Part shown: piece by piece, positions 51,677 to 60,237 of the stretch
How positions within the stretch are numbered: the stretch's first letter is position 1
Layout of the letters: each line of letters begins with the position of its first letter
Assembly: GCF_014650455.1 (NCBI RefSeq)
Contig: NZ_BMUZ01000001.1
Location: 186,001 to 250,000, forward strand
DNA length: 64,000 nucleotides
Origin: Streptomyces xanthochromogenes
Lineage (GTDB): Bacteria > Actinomycetota > Actinomycetes > Streptomycetales > Streptomycetaceae
Direction: 5' to 3'
Translations under genes and position numbers: made by a program
The notes under the pieces: generated by a model
What the model was told of the DNA's origin: nothing
Seen by the model: the letters and a program-made list of their open reading frames with translations, nothing else
Databases searched by the model: none

Positions 51677-52786
51677 CTACGGGGCCAGGCGCTTCACGGC
51701 CGCCTCCACGCGCTCGTCGGTCGCGGTGAACGCGACCCGCACGAACCGCTCGCCGGCCTCGCCGTAGAAGTCGCCGGGCGCCACCAGGATGCCGAGCCCG
51801 GCGAGATGGGCCACCGTCTCCCAGCAGCCCTCGTCGCGGGTCGCCCACAGGTACAGGCTGGCCTCGCTGTGCTCGATGCGGAAGCCGTGCCCCTCAAGGG
51901 CCTCGCGCAGCGCCGCGCGCCGCGCCGCGTACCTGGCCCGCTGCTCCCGCACATGGACGTCGTCGCCCAGGGCCGCGACGGTGGCCGCCTGTACGGGCGC
52001 GGCGGTCATCATGCCGCCGTGCTTGCGGATCTGGAGCAGCTCGCCGAGCACCTCGGCGTCACCGGCGGCGAAGGCGGACCGGTAGCCCGCCAGGTTGGAG
52101 CGCTTGGACAGCGAGTGGACGGCCACGATGCCCTCGTAGCTCCCGCCGCACACGTCGGGGTGCAGCACCGAGACGGGCTCGGCCTCCCAGCCCAGCTCCA
52201 GGTAGCACTCGTCGGAGAAGACGAGCACGCCGTGCTCGCGGGCCCACGCCACGATGCGGACGAGCTCGTCCTTGGCCAGCACCCGGCCGGTCGGGTTGGA
52301 GGGCGAGTTGAGCCAGAGCAGCTTCAGGCGGGTCGGGTCCAGCTCCGTCGGATCGTCGTAGACGACCGCCTCGGCACCGCACAGCCGCGCGCCGACCTCG
52401 TACGTCGGGTACGCGAGCCGCGGGTAGGCGACCTGGTCGCCGGCGCCGAGGCCGAGCTGGGTCGGCAGCCAGGCCACCAGCTCCTTGGAGCCGACCACCG
52501 GCAGGATGTTGGTGTGCTCGACCGAGCGCGCGCCCAGACGCTTCTCCAGCCATCCCTTGATCGCGTCCCGCAGTGCGGGCGTGCCCCACACCGTGGGATA
52601 GCCCGGCGAGTCCGCGGCACCGCTCAGGGCCTCCTGGACGAGCGCGGGGACCGGGTCGACGGGCGTGCCGACGGAGAGGTCCACGATGCCGTCCGGGTGG
52701 GCCGCGGCCGTCGCCTTGTACGGCTCCAGCTTGTCCCAGGGGAAGACGGGAAGGCGTGAGGAGACTGCGCTCACGGGAGTGCTCAC
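51677..52786 (-). CDS. dapC: Succinyldiaminopimelate transaminase
   Basis: 369 residues from GTG 52786. PLP-dependent class I/II aminotransferase: substrate loop GTPALRDAIKGWL, SPSNPTGRVL, aspartate in FSDECYLELGW and the PLP lysine in SLSKRSNLAGYR. The sequence fits the actinobacterial DapC branch, which amines N-succinyl-2-amino-6-ketopimelate; some members also use prephenate. The ferredoxin gene lies 91 bases upstream, the same pair as fdxC/dapC in M. tuberculosis. Confidence 0.92.
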   Translation of the reverse strand: MSTPVSAVSSRLPVFPWDKLEPYKATAAAHPDGIVDLSVGTPVDPVPALVQEALSGAADSPGYPTVWGTPALRDAIKGWLEKRLGARSVEHTNILPVVGSKELVAWLPTQLGLGAGDQVAYPRLAYPTYEVGARLCGAEAVVYDDPTELDPTRLKLLWLNSPSNPTGRVLAKDELVRIVAWAREHGVLVFSDECYLELGWEAEPVSVLHPDVCGGSYEGIVAVHSLSKRSNLAGYRSAFAAGDAEVLGELLQIRKHGGMMTAAPVQAATVAALGDDVHVREQRARYAARRAALREALEGHGFRIEHSEASLYLWATRDEGCWETVAHLAGLGILVAPGDFYGEAGERFVRVAFTATDERVEAAVKRLAP

Positions 52787-52877
52787 TTTCTCGTACGTAC
52801 GGTGCTGTGCGAGCCGCGCCGGGAAACACCGCGGCCCCGTACGGCAGCTGCGCCGTACGGGGACCGGGGAAGCGCGA

Positions 52878-53198
52878 TCAGCCGTTCTGCGGCGGCAGCG
52901 CTGCGATGAAGGGGTGGTCCCGCTCGATCAGGCCGAGCTTGGAGGCGCCACCGGGCGAGCCGAGCTCGTCGAAGAACTCCACGTTCGCCTTGTAGTAGTC
53001 CTTCCACTCGTCCGGGGTGTCGTCCTCGTAGAAGATCGCCTCGACCGGGCACACCGGCTCGCAGGCGCCACAGTCGACGCATTCATCCGGGTGGATGTAC
53101 AAGGACCGGGAGCCCTCGTAGATGCAGTCGACCGGGCACTCTTCGATACACGCCTTGTCCTTGACGTCGACACAAGGCTGCGCGATGACGTAGGTCAC
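52878..53198 (-). CDS. fdxA: 7Fe ferredoxin (3Fe-4S/4Fe-4S)
   Basis: 106 residues from GTG 53198, with GAGGAGG upstream. Cys at 9, 17, 21, 25, 40, 43, 46 and 50 fit the 7Fe plan: a 3Fe-4S cluster on C9/C17/C50 and a 4Fe-4S cluster on C21/C40/C43/C46. The longer C-terminus (KDYYKANVEFFDELGSPGGA) is typical of actinobacterial FdxA. It carries electrons in the cytosol, for example to P450s or reductases. Confidence 0.94.
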   Translation of the reverse strand: MTYVIAQPCVDVKDKACIEECPVDCIYEGSRSLYIHPDECVDCGACEPVCPVEAIFYEDDTPDEWKDYYKANVEFFDELGSPGGASKLGLIERDHPFIAALPPQNG

Positions 53199-53339
53199 GC
53201 TGTCGTTCCTCCTCGATAGGGCGCGGCGGGCCGATCTGCGGCTCCGTCCACGTGGCGCGCGGGAGCGCGGCGTCGTCGATGCCCGCACCTAGTATCTCCG
53301 GTTCGGGGCACGATCCGAACAGGAGGGGCGGAGAGACCT

Positions 53340-54359
53340 GTGGAATTCACCACCGGCGGACGGCTTGAGGTCCGAATTACGGCGTCCGATACGGGCAAAC
53401 GCGTATCAGTCCGGCGCCTGAGCTCCAGCGGAACTCCAGGCTCCCGCTTCACGGACACGGTCGGCGTGCTCACCTCGTGGGACAACGGTGTGTTGTCGAT
53501 CACACGAAAGAGCGGTGAGACGGTGCTCGTCGACGAGACCGCGCTCGTCGCCGGCAAGGTCGTCCCGGCCGCCCCGGCCCGTCGCCGCGGTCCGGCCGCC
53601 TCCTTCGCCGAACTCGCGCCGGTGCTCGCGCGCGCCTGGCAGCCCGTGGAGAGCGAGCCGCTCGGCGGATGGACGCTACGGGCCGCGGCCGGCTTCACCC
53701 GCCGGGCCAACTCGGCCCTCCCCCTCGGCGACCCCGGCCTGCCCCTGCCGGACGCCCTCGCCCGGGTACGCGACTGGTACGCGGCCCGGGGCCTGCCCGC
53801 CTACGTCCAGACCGCCACGGGTGCCGAAGGAACCCAGGAGGTGCTCTGCGCGGACCTCGAACGGGCGGGCTGGCAGCGGGAGGTGAGCGCGGAGGTGCGG
53901 ATCGCGGCCCTCGCCCCGATCGGCGACGTGGCCGCCGACGTGTCCCCGGTGCACCTGGAGCGCGGTGTCGACGAGGCGTGGCTGAGCCGCTACCAGCGCT
54001 CCGTGGACCCGGGCGAGCAGGTCCTGAAGGTCCTGGGCAGCGGGCCCTCCGTGTGGTTCGCCTCGGTCCCCGGCGAGGGGGCCGTGCCGGCGGCGATCGG
54101 CCGGTGCGTGGTGGACGGGCGCTGGGCCGGGTTCATGGCGGTCGAGGTCGACCCGGCTCGGCGCCGGAGCGGCCTCGCGACGGCCGTGATGGCGGCCCTC
54201 GCCCGCCGGGCCCTGGACGAGGGCGCGTCGGCGGCCTGGCTCCAGGTGGAGGCGGACAACGAGGGTGCCCGCGCGCTCTACGACGGCCTGGGCTTCACGA
54301 CGCACCACGGCTACCACCACTTCCGCGCCCCCTCCGGCCCCGACGCCGACGCCGGCTGA
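53340..54359 (+). CDS. GNAT family N-acetyltransferase with N-terminal accessory domain
   Basis: 339 residues from GTG 53340, with GGAGGGGCGGAGAG upstream. The first ~85 residues form a beta-rich accessory domain (TVGVLTSWDNGVLSITRKSG). The C-terminal ~100 residues are a GNAT acetyl-CoA fold with VEVDPARRRSGLATAVMAAL and ADNEGARALYDGLGF. The acceptor is unknown. It lies divergent to fdxA and 17 bases before the SirB1-like gene, probably co-transcribed with it. Confidence 0.86.
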   Translation: MEFTTGGRLEVRITASDTGKRVSVRRLSSSGTPGSRFTDTVGVLTSWDNGVLSITRKSGETVLVDETALVAGKVVPAAPARRRGPAASFAELAPVLARAWQPVESEPLGGWTLRAAAGFTRRANSALPLGDPGLPLPDALARVRDWYAARGLPAYVQTATGAEGTQEVLCADLERAGWQREVSAEVRIAALAPIGDVAADVSPVHLERGVDEAWLSRYQRSVDPGEQVLKVLGSGPSVWFASVPGEGAVPAAIGRCVVDGRWAGFMAVEVDPARRRSGLATAVMAALARRALDEGASAAWLQVEADNEGARALYDGLGFTTHHGYHHFRAPSGPDADAG

Positions 54360-54376
54360 CCGGTTACGAGGCCGAC

Positions 54377-55207
54377 ATGGATCCGGAAGTCACCGACTGG
54401 CGGCGGGAGTTCGCCGAAGAGGCCCGCTCCGAGCGCCCCGACACGGGGAGGCTCTGCCTGCTGCTGGGCGCGGTCGCCGACCCCGCGCTCGGCCAACGGG
54501 GCATCGACGCGGCGCAGATCGAACTGGACCGGCTGGCCGGGCTGCTCCCCTACGGCCTTACGGACGCCCGCTCCTGGGCCGAGGCCATGGCCGAACTCCT
54601 CGGCACGGCCTGCGGGTTCCGGGGCGGCGCGGCCGACTACCAGCGCCTGGAGTCGTCCCTGCTGCCCGAGGTGCTGCGGCGCCGGCGCGGGCTGCCCATC
54701 CTGTTGTCGGTGGTGTGGATCGAGGTGGCCCGGCGGGCCGGGGCGCCGGTGTACGGGGTGGCCCTGCCGGGCCACTTCGTGGTGGGGTTCGGCCCGCGCG
54801 AGGACCGGGTCCTCGTCGACCCGTTCGACGGGGGACGGCTGCTGAGCGGCGCGGACACGGAGCTGCTCGTGGCCGGGGCGACGGGGGCGGGCCTCGACGA
54901 GTCGATGCTGAGCCCGGCCGCGCCGCTGGAGACCGTGCTGCGCGTCCTGAACAACATCCGCGCCTGGGCCGCGGCCCGCCCGGAGCAGAGCGCCGTCGCC
55001 CTGTGGGCGGTGGACCTCTCCCTGCTGCTCCCCTCGCACCCGGCCGCGCTGCGCCTGGAGCGCGCGGAACTCCTCGTCCGGCGGGGCGAGTTCGTCACCG
55101 GGGCGGCGGAGCTTGCCGCCTATGCGGCGGTACTCGACCCGGTGGATCCGGCTGCGGCGGCCGCGGTCCGCCGCAGGGCCTTCGCGGCACGGGCCATGCT
55201 CAACTGA
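54377..55207 (+). CDS. SirB1/transglutaminase-like protein with TPR-like tail
   Basis: 276 residues from ATG 54377. The SirB1 core includes LEVLRRRRGLPILLSVVWIE-type sequence, ARRAGAPVYGVALPGHFVVG with a conserved His, and DPFDGGRLLS. The order resembles the transglutaminase-like fold, but the Cys nucleophile is replaced (ILLSVVW), so catalysis is doubtful. A helical C-terminal third looks TPR-like. The role of this family is unknown. Confidence 0.82.
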   Translation: MDPEVTDWRREFAEEARSERPDTGRLCLLLGAVADPALGQRGIDAAQIELDRLAGLLPYGLTDARSWAEAMAELLGTACGFRGGAADYQRLESSLLPEVLRRRRGLPILLSVVWIEVARRAGAPVYGVALPGHFVVGFGPREDRVLVDPFDGGRLLSGADTELLVAGATGAGLDESMLSPAAPLETVLRVLNNIRAWAAARPEQSAVALWAVDLSLLLPSHPAALRLERAELLVRRGEFVTGAAELAAYAAVLDPVDPAAAAAVRRRAFAARAMLN

Positions 55208-55927
55208 CCCCACCTCCGCCCCGCCCGGGCCCCGGGGGCGATGGATGCCTGGCCCGCCCCGGGCCCCGGGGCCGATGGGTGCCCCTGGACCCCGGGGGCG
55301 ATTGAGATGCCCGGGCCATCCCGGACCCGCGGTGTCCGCGCCCCCAACCCCCTGCCGCCCTCGCACCGTGCGTGGCCGGTCGCGCAGTTCCCCGCGCCCC
55401 CAACCCCCTGCCGCCCTCGCACCGTGCGTGGCCGGTCGCGCAGTTCCCCGCGCCCCCAACCCCGTTCACGGCTGCGGACCGTGGTCGCTTCTCGCGCCGT
55501 TCCTCGCGCCCCTGAAAGACTCGGTGCTGGGGCACCTACAGCCCGTCCGGCGATTGAGGACGAGCGCCGTTCAGGCGCGAACGGGGGTGCAGGGGGCGGA
55601 GCCCCCGCAGGGGTCTGGGGCGCAGCCCCAGGGACCGGAACCCAACCAACCCCGAGCAACGGGCGGGCGGGTGGGCAAACCCCCCGGGGTCCGGGGCGCA
55701 GCCCCAGGGAGCCGGAACCCAGCCAACCCCGGGCAACGGGCGGGCGGGCAAACCCCCCGGCCCGGGCGGAGCCAGGGCGTACATTCGGCCAATCCCACGC
55801 GGCCGGGGGAAACGGCTGCCGGCGCGGCGGGCAACGGTCACAATCTGTGGGCGCGGCCTCAACAGGGCGTACCACACGCCCCGTTGAGGCAGCCACAGCC
55901 ATGCCACCGACCTCGCCGGGAGTCACC
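55208..55927. repeat. Repeat-rich intergenic region, no gene
   Basis: 720 bases. About 55210-55320 holds three rough copies of a CCCCGGGGGCGATG unit. About 55338-55456 holds a perfect 56-base tandem repeat carrying module A (cores at 55387 and 55443), then a third variant core at 55499. Module B follows at 55539-55564, with a GGGGGC/GCCCCC palindrome. A 73-76-base tandem pair lies at 55610-55685 and 55686-55758. No protein-coding gene is credible. Confidence 0.9.
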
Positions 55928-56416
55928 GTGCCACGCCTCAGACCCATAGCCGCCCGCCTCGCCCCCGCCCTCCTCCTGCCCCTCCTCGCCCTCGGGACGG
56001 CGGCCCCCGCCGGGGCCGACACCGGCCAGGCCGACCTGGCCGTTTCGCTCGACGCCTCCCCGAAGGGCCTCGGCATCTACGCCGCCACGTTCACCGCGAG
56101 CGTCACCAACTCCGGCCCCTCGGCCGTCAGCGCCGCACGGGTGTGGTTCAGCTATCCGGCCGGGTTCACGGCCCCCTCCGCGTCCGGCTGCACGATCGAC
56201 AAGACGAACCGGACCGCCGTGTGCGCGCTCGGCGCGATCCCGTCCGGCGCCACCGTCACGAAGAAGCTGACGCTGCACGCCGGCCTCCTGACGGCGAGCG
56301 GCAACCTCCCGGTCACCGCCGCCCTGGTCGACCTGACCCCCGCCGACCCGGACCCGGGCAACAACGCGGCCGTCCACGTGTGTTCGGCGCTGACCCTGCT
56401 GCTGGTGAGCTGCTGA
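55928..56416 (+). CDS. Secreted DUF11-domain protein
   Basis: 162 residues from GTG 55928, with GGGAG upstream; ATG 55901 is an alternative start. Sec signal (RLAPALLLPLLALGTAAPAGA) followed by one DUF11/CARDB-like beta sandwich (FTASVTNSGPSAVSAARVWF) with two Cys pairs at the end (CTIDKT, CAL, CSALTLLLVSC). Likely surface or secreted and disulfide-bonded. Single gene after repeat DNA, with a terminator downstream. Confidence 0.8.
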   Translation: MPRLRPIAARLAPALLLPLLALGTAAPAGADTGQADLAVSLDASPKGLGIYAATFTASVTNSGPSAVSAARVWFSYPAGFTAPSASGCTIDKTNRTAVCALGAIPSGATVTKKLTLHAGLLTASGNLPVTAALVDLTPADPDPGNNAAVHVCSALTLLLVSC

Positions 56417-56424
56417 GAGCACCC

Positions 56425-56449
56425 CGGCCGGTGGGCGCACCCCACCGGC
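56425..56449. terminator. Hairpin terminator between DUF11 gene and response regulator
   Basis: 10-base perfect stem GGCCGGTGGG/CCCACCGGCC (56425-56434 with 56440-56449), between convergent genes. Confidence 0.8.
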
Positions 56450-56462
56450 CCTTCTCGGCCCC

Positions 56463-57068
56463 CTACAGCCAGCCCTTCTCACGGGCGATGCGGACCGCCT
56501 CCGCACGGTTGCGGGCGGCCAGTTTCTGGATGGCCATGGAGAGGTAGTTGCGGACCGTGCCCTGCGAGAGGGACAGCGCCGTGGCCAGTTCCGCGTTGGT
56601 CGCCCCGCCCTGAGCCGCGCGCAGCACATCGCGTTCGCGGTCGGTCAGGGGGTTCGCCCCCTCGGCCAGGGCGGCCGCGGCGAGCGTCGGGTCGATGACC
56701 CGCTCCCCCGCCAGCACCTTCCGTACCGCCGTGGCGAGTTGGGCCGCCGGGGCGTCCTTGACGAGGAAGGCGTCCGCGCCCGACTCCATGGCGCTGCGCA
56801 GATAGCCCGGCCGTCCGAAGGTCGTCAGGATGACGATCTTGACGGCCGGCAGCTCGCGGTGCAGCTCGGCCGCCGCCTCGATGCCCGTACGGCCCGGCAT
56901 CTCGATGTCGAGCAGGGCCACGTCCACGTCGTGCGCCCGGGCCGCGTCCAGGACCTCGTCGCCCCGGGCGGCCTGTGCGACCACCCGCATGTCCGGCTCC
57001 AGGCCGAGGAGCGCGGCGAGGGCCTCACGGACCATGGACTGGTCTTCGGCCAGGAGAAGTCGGATCAT
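56463..57068 (-). CDS. NarL/LuxR-type response regulator
   Basis: 201 residues from ATG 57068, overlapping the kinase stop by 4 bases. Receiver domain with phospho-acceptor D54 in ALLDIEMPG and a Lys in FLVKDAP. The C-terminal LuxR HTH reads NPLTDREREVL-like (LTDRERDVLRAAQGGATNAE... LSQGTVRNYLS). It binds DNA when phosphorylated by the kinase encoded upstream. The palindrome upstream of the ABC operon is its likely target. Confidence 0.93.
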   Translation of the reverse strand: MIRLLLAEDQSMVREALAALLGLEPDMRVVAQAARGDEVLDAARAHDVDVALLDIEMPGRTGIEAAAELHRELPAVKIVILTTFGRPGYLRSAMESGADAFLVKDAPAAQLATAVRKVLAGERVIDPTLAAAALAEGANPLTDRERDVLRAAQGGATNAELATALSLSQGTVRNYLSMAIQKLAARNRAEAVRIAREKGWL

Positions 57069-58273
57069 GGGCCGGATACTAGAGGGGTTTCGGACGTGTC
57101 CGGAATCAACGGAATCCGGGCGGTGAGGGTGAAGCCCTTGCGTCCCGCGTCCGTCTCCAGGACACCGGACACCTTCTCCAGGCGCTCCCTGAGCCCGGTG
57201 AGCCCGTGGCCCGGGACCGGCGCCGACGCGCCGGGACGGGGCTTGCCGTCGTCCCGGACGCGCAGTTCGAGGAACCGTCCGTCCAGGGTCTGGCTGGCGT
57301 CGAGCGTGATCGCGCAGTGCCGGGCGCCGCTGTGGCGTACGACGTTGGTGGCGGCCTCGCGCAGTACCCAGGCGAGCACCTCCTCCGCCGCGGCGGGAAG
57401 CCCCTCGGGTGCCTCGGTCGGCACGTCCGCCCGGATGCCCGCGGCGTTCAACACCGTACGGGCGCCCGCGAGTTCGGCGGGCAGTGTGACGCGGCGGTAG
57501 CCGCTCACCGCGGCCCGTACGTCGGCCAGGGCCTGACGGCCGACCCGTTCGATGTCGGCCACTTCCCTGGCCGCCTGCTCGGGGCGGTCCGGCAGCATCC
57601 GCCCGGCGAGCTCGCTCTTGAGCGTGATGAGCGAGAGGGAGTGGCCGAGCAGGTCGTGCAGATCGCGTGCCATCCTCAACCGCTCCTCGTTGGTGGCGAG
57701 TTGGGCCACGGTGGCCCTGGCCTCGCGGAGCTCCACCGAGGTGCGGATCAGATGGCGTACGCCGGTCATCGCGAAGCCGCCTAGCAGGGCGGGGATGGCG
57801 AGGCCCGGCACGACGTCGCCGACATGGGTGACGCGCGTACCGATCGCCGTCATCGCGGCGGTCGTCACGAGGATCGCCCAGGTCGCGAGGCCCGGCGAGA
57901 GCGTGGCCCCGCACGAGACGGACACGTAGACGAAGAGCACCAGCCACGGGGCGCCCAGGGCCAGGGAGAGCGTGAGGGCCACCGCCGCCAGGAGGCCGAG
58001 GAGACTGTAGACCGTCGCGGTGGCCATCGGGCGCGCGGTGTGCCGCAGCACCAGGGCCAGGTAGACGGTCACGAAGCCGGCGAGGCCGAACCAGCCGAGG
58101 GCGGTGGCCACGGTGGTGTGGTTGCCGTCCAGCAGATCGCCGATCGGGGCGCTCATGAAGGCCAGCCAGATGCCGACCCACATCAGCTTCTGGAGCATCT
58201 GGCGGCGCGTCTCGGGGCTCAGCCCGATCCGCACCGCCGGTTCCTCGCTGTGGCCCTGGTTCACGGGACTCAC
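57065..58273 (-). CDS. NarX/DesK-type sensor histidine kinase
   Basis: 402 residues from GTG 58273, overlapping the permease stop in a GTGA arrangement. Five or six N-terminal membrane helices, then the HisKA_3 box RDLHDLLGHSLSLI with phospho-acceptor His, and an ATP-binding domain with REAATNVVRHSGA and GHGLTGLRERL. This is the DesK class, which senses membrane state or an antibiotic. It phosphorylates the regulator encoded next. Confidence 0.92.
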   Translation of the reverse strand: MSPVNQGHSEEPAVRIGLSPETRRQMLQKLMWVGIWLAFMSAPIGDLLDGNHTTVATALGWFGLAGFVTVYLALVLRHTARPMATATVYSLLGLLAAVALTLSLALGAPWLVLFVYVSVSCGATLSPGLATWAILVTTAAMTAIGTRVTHVGDVVPGLAIPALLGGFAMTGVRHLIRTSVELREARATVAQLATNEERLRMARDLHDLLGHSLSLITLKSELAGRMLPDRPEQAAREVADIERVGRQALADVRAAVSGYRRVTLPAELAGARTVLNAAGIRADVPTEAPEGLPAAAEEVLAWVLREAATNVVRHSGARHCAITLDASQTLDGRFLELRVRDDGKPRPGASAPVPGHGLTGLRERLEKVSGVLETDAGRKGFTLTARIPLIPDTSETPLVSGP

Positions 58274-59010
58274 GCCTTCAGGGTGTCCTTCCGGTACAGC
58301 CATGCCGCGCCGCCCGCGAAGAGCAGGAAGTAGAAGACGAGGATGGCGAGGTCCTTGCCGTGCGGGGCGTCGCCCAGCTCGATGGCCTGTCCGAGGGCAG
58401 CGTACGCGTGGGTGGGCAGCCATTCCGCGATGTTCTGCAGCCACTGCGGGAAGACCGTGCTGGGCATCCACAGACCGCCCAGGATCGACAGACCGAAGTA
58501 GATGATCATCGTGATCGGGCGGACCGCGTCACCGCTGGCGATGTAGCCGATGGCCACCCCGAGCGCGGCGAAGCAGAGCGAGCCCGCCCAGATGGCGACC
58601 GTCAGGGCGCCCCACTGCCAGGCCTCGAACCGGACGCCCTTGGTGACGGCGGCCACCAGGAAGACGACCACGATGCACGGCAGGGTCACGACACCCGCGC
58701 TGGCGATCTTGGCCAGAACGTAGCCGCGGCCCGGCAGGGTGGTCAGGCGCAGCTGACGCACCCAGCCCTTCTCGCGCTCCTTGGCGATCTTCTCGCTGTT
58801 GCCCATGAGGACGGCCGTGATCGCGCCGAAGGAGGCCATCGAGACCATGTACAGGGCGGGGAAGGTGAGGTCGGTGCCCTTGACCTTGTCGGTGCTGTTC
58901 TGCGAGGCGGCGAACAGCAGGTAGAGCGCCGACGGGTAGACCACCGAGAAGAACATGAACTTCTTGTTCCGCAGGGTGCGGGTGATTTCGAGCTTGATCA
59001 ACGTGTTCAT
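58270..59010 (-). CDS. ABC-2 type transporter permease
   Basis: 246 residues from ATG 59010, overlapping the ATPase stop by 4 bases. Six hydrophobic helices in the ABC-2 pattern, with a charged loop SEKIAKEREKGWVRQLRLTT after helix 2 and the YFGLSILGGLWMP segment. It forms an export pore with the ATPase encoded upstream. In DesK-linked operons such pumps often handle antimicrobial peptides or daunorubicin-like drugs. Confidence 0.92.
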   Translation of the reverse strand: MNTLIKLEITRTLRNKKFMFFSVVYPSALYLLFAASQNSTDKVKGTDLTFPALYMVSMASFGAITAVLMGNSEKIAKEREKGWVRQLRLTTLPGRGYVLAKIASAGVVTLPCIVVVFLVAAVTKGVRFEAWQWGALTVAIWAGSLCFAALGVAIGYIASGDAVRPITMIIYFGLSILGGLWMPSTVFPQWLQNIAEWLPTHAYAALGQAIELGDAPHGKDLAILVFYFLLFAGGAAWLYRKDTLKA

Positions 59011-59945
59011 GCTGCGTTGGCCTCCTCGGCCGAGGTGATGGCGACGAAGGCCTGCTCCAGGCCGAGGCCCGCGACTTCGAGGTTGCGCGGGTAGAGGCCG
59101 AGCCCGTACACCGCGTGCATCGTGGCGTCGGCGTCGTGCGACTGGATGCGGACGGTGCGGCCCGAGATGTCGATCGTGGACAGGAAGGGGAGCGCGCGCA
59201 GGGCGGCCTCGTCGATGGCGCCCTCCAGGTCGAAGCTGACCCGGCGGGCGCCCGCCTTGGCCTTGATCTCGGCGGCGGTGCCGTCCGCCAGGAGGCGGCC
59301 CTTGTGCAGGACGAGCACGCGGTCGGCGATCGCGTCGGCCTCTTCCAGGTAGTGCGTGGCGAACAGGACGGTACGTCCCTGCGCCGCCTGCTCGCGCATG
59401 GTCGCCCAGAACGCCTGGCGGGCGGTGACGTCCATGCCGGTGGTCGGCTCGTCGAGGACGATCAGGTCGTTGGCGCCGACGGTCGCGAGCGCGAAGCGGA
59501 CGCGCTGCTCCTGGCCGCCGGAGAGCTTGTTGACCTTGCGGTCCGCGATCTGGGCGATCCCCGCGCGGTCCATGACCTCGGCCACGGGGTGCGGCTTGGG
59601 GTGCAGATCGCAGCCGAGCTTGACCAGCTCGCGGACGGTCACGTCCTCCATCAGGCCGCCGCTCTGCAGCATCGCGCCGACCTTGCCGGCGTTGATGGCC
59701 TGGGCGGGCGTCATGCCGAAGAGGCTGACGGTGCCGGAGTCGGCGTTGCGCAGCCCGAGCAGCAGATCGAGCGTGGAGGACTTGCCGGCGCCGTTGGGGC
59801 CGAGCAGGGCGACCGTCTCGCCGGGGTGGAGCCGCAGCGACAGGTCGGCCACGGCGCGGACGTCGCCGTAGCTCTTGTTCACGTTCTCGAAGCTCACCAC
59901 GGACGGTGCGGTCCGCTGCTCGGTGGGAGGGGCTGTCTGCGTCAT
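59007..59945 (-). CDS. ABC exporter ATP-binding protein
   Basis: 312 residues from ATG 59945. Walker A GPNGAGKSS, signature LSGGQEQRVRFA, Walker B VLDEPTTGMD and H-loop FATHYLEEAD, as in DrrA/CcmA-type exporters. About 80 C-terminal residues form the usual regulatory tail. First gene of the four-gene minus operon (ATPase, permease, kinase, regulator). A 16-base palindrome lies 59 bases upstream. Confidence 0.94.
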   Translation of the reverse strand: MTQTAPPTEQRTAPSVVSFENVNKSYGDVRAVADLSLRLHPGETVALLGPNGAGKSSTLDLLLGLRNADSGTVSLFGMTPAQAINAGKVGAMLQSGGLMEDVTVRELVKLGCDLHPKPHPVAEVMDRAGIAQIADRKVNKLSGGQEQRVRFALATVGANDLIVLDEPTTGMDVTARQAFWATMREQAAQGRTVLFATHYLEEADAIADRVLVLHKGRLLADGTAAEIKAKAGARRVSFDLEGAIDEAALRALPFLSTIDISGRTVRIQSHDADATMHAVYGLGLYPRNLEVAGLGLEQAFVAITSAEEANAA

Positions 59946-60003
59946 GCCCCCAGGTTCGCCCAGGGCCCCCGCACGACGGCAGTGGCGTGCGTCGTGACTC
60001 CGG

Positions 60004-60019
60004 CATGACGGATGTCATG
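60004..60019. promoter_or_regulatory. CATGAC-N4-GTCATG palindrome upstream of ABC/TCS operon
   Basis: Perfect inverted repeat (60004-60009 with 60014-60019). NarL-type regulators bind such spaced palindromes, so autoregulation by the operon's own regulator is the simplest reading. A half-site GACATGACA follows at about 60026-60034. Confidence 0.6.
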
Positions 60020-60237
60020 CCCAGCGACATGACACCGGGCGCCCTACAGGGGCAGAGGGACAGCCCCCTGCCCCGCGACACCGGGCGCCCTACAGGGGCG
60101 CGGGGAACTGCGCGACCAGCCCACTCGGCCCGCACCCGCACACCAGCCCGGGGGCGCGGGGAACTGCGCAAAACCGGCCGACACCGGCCGGCAACCGCAC
60201 CCCGCAGCCCCGTACCGGAACCGGAACCGGACCGGGT
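60020..60237. repeat. Intergenic DNA with two reverse-oriented module A copies
   Basis: The module A core appears as GGGGCGCGGGGAAC at 60095-60108 and 60151-60164, each followed by CTGCGC. A CACCGGGCGCCCTACAGGGG unit occurs twice (about 60032 and 60079). No gene. Confidence 0.85.

Noticed and set aside
55208..55927. Possible CRISPR array at the 56-base tandem repeat
   Set aside because: Perfect head-to-tail copies without spacers; a tandem duplication of a dispersed repeat instead.
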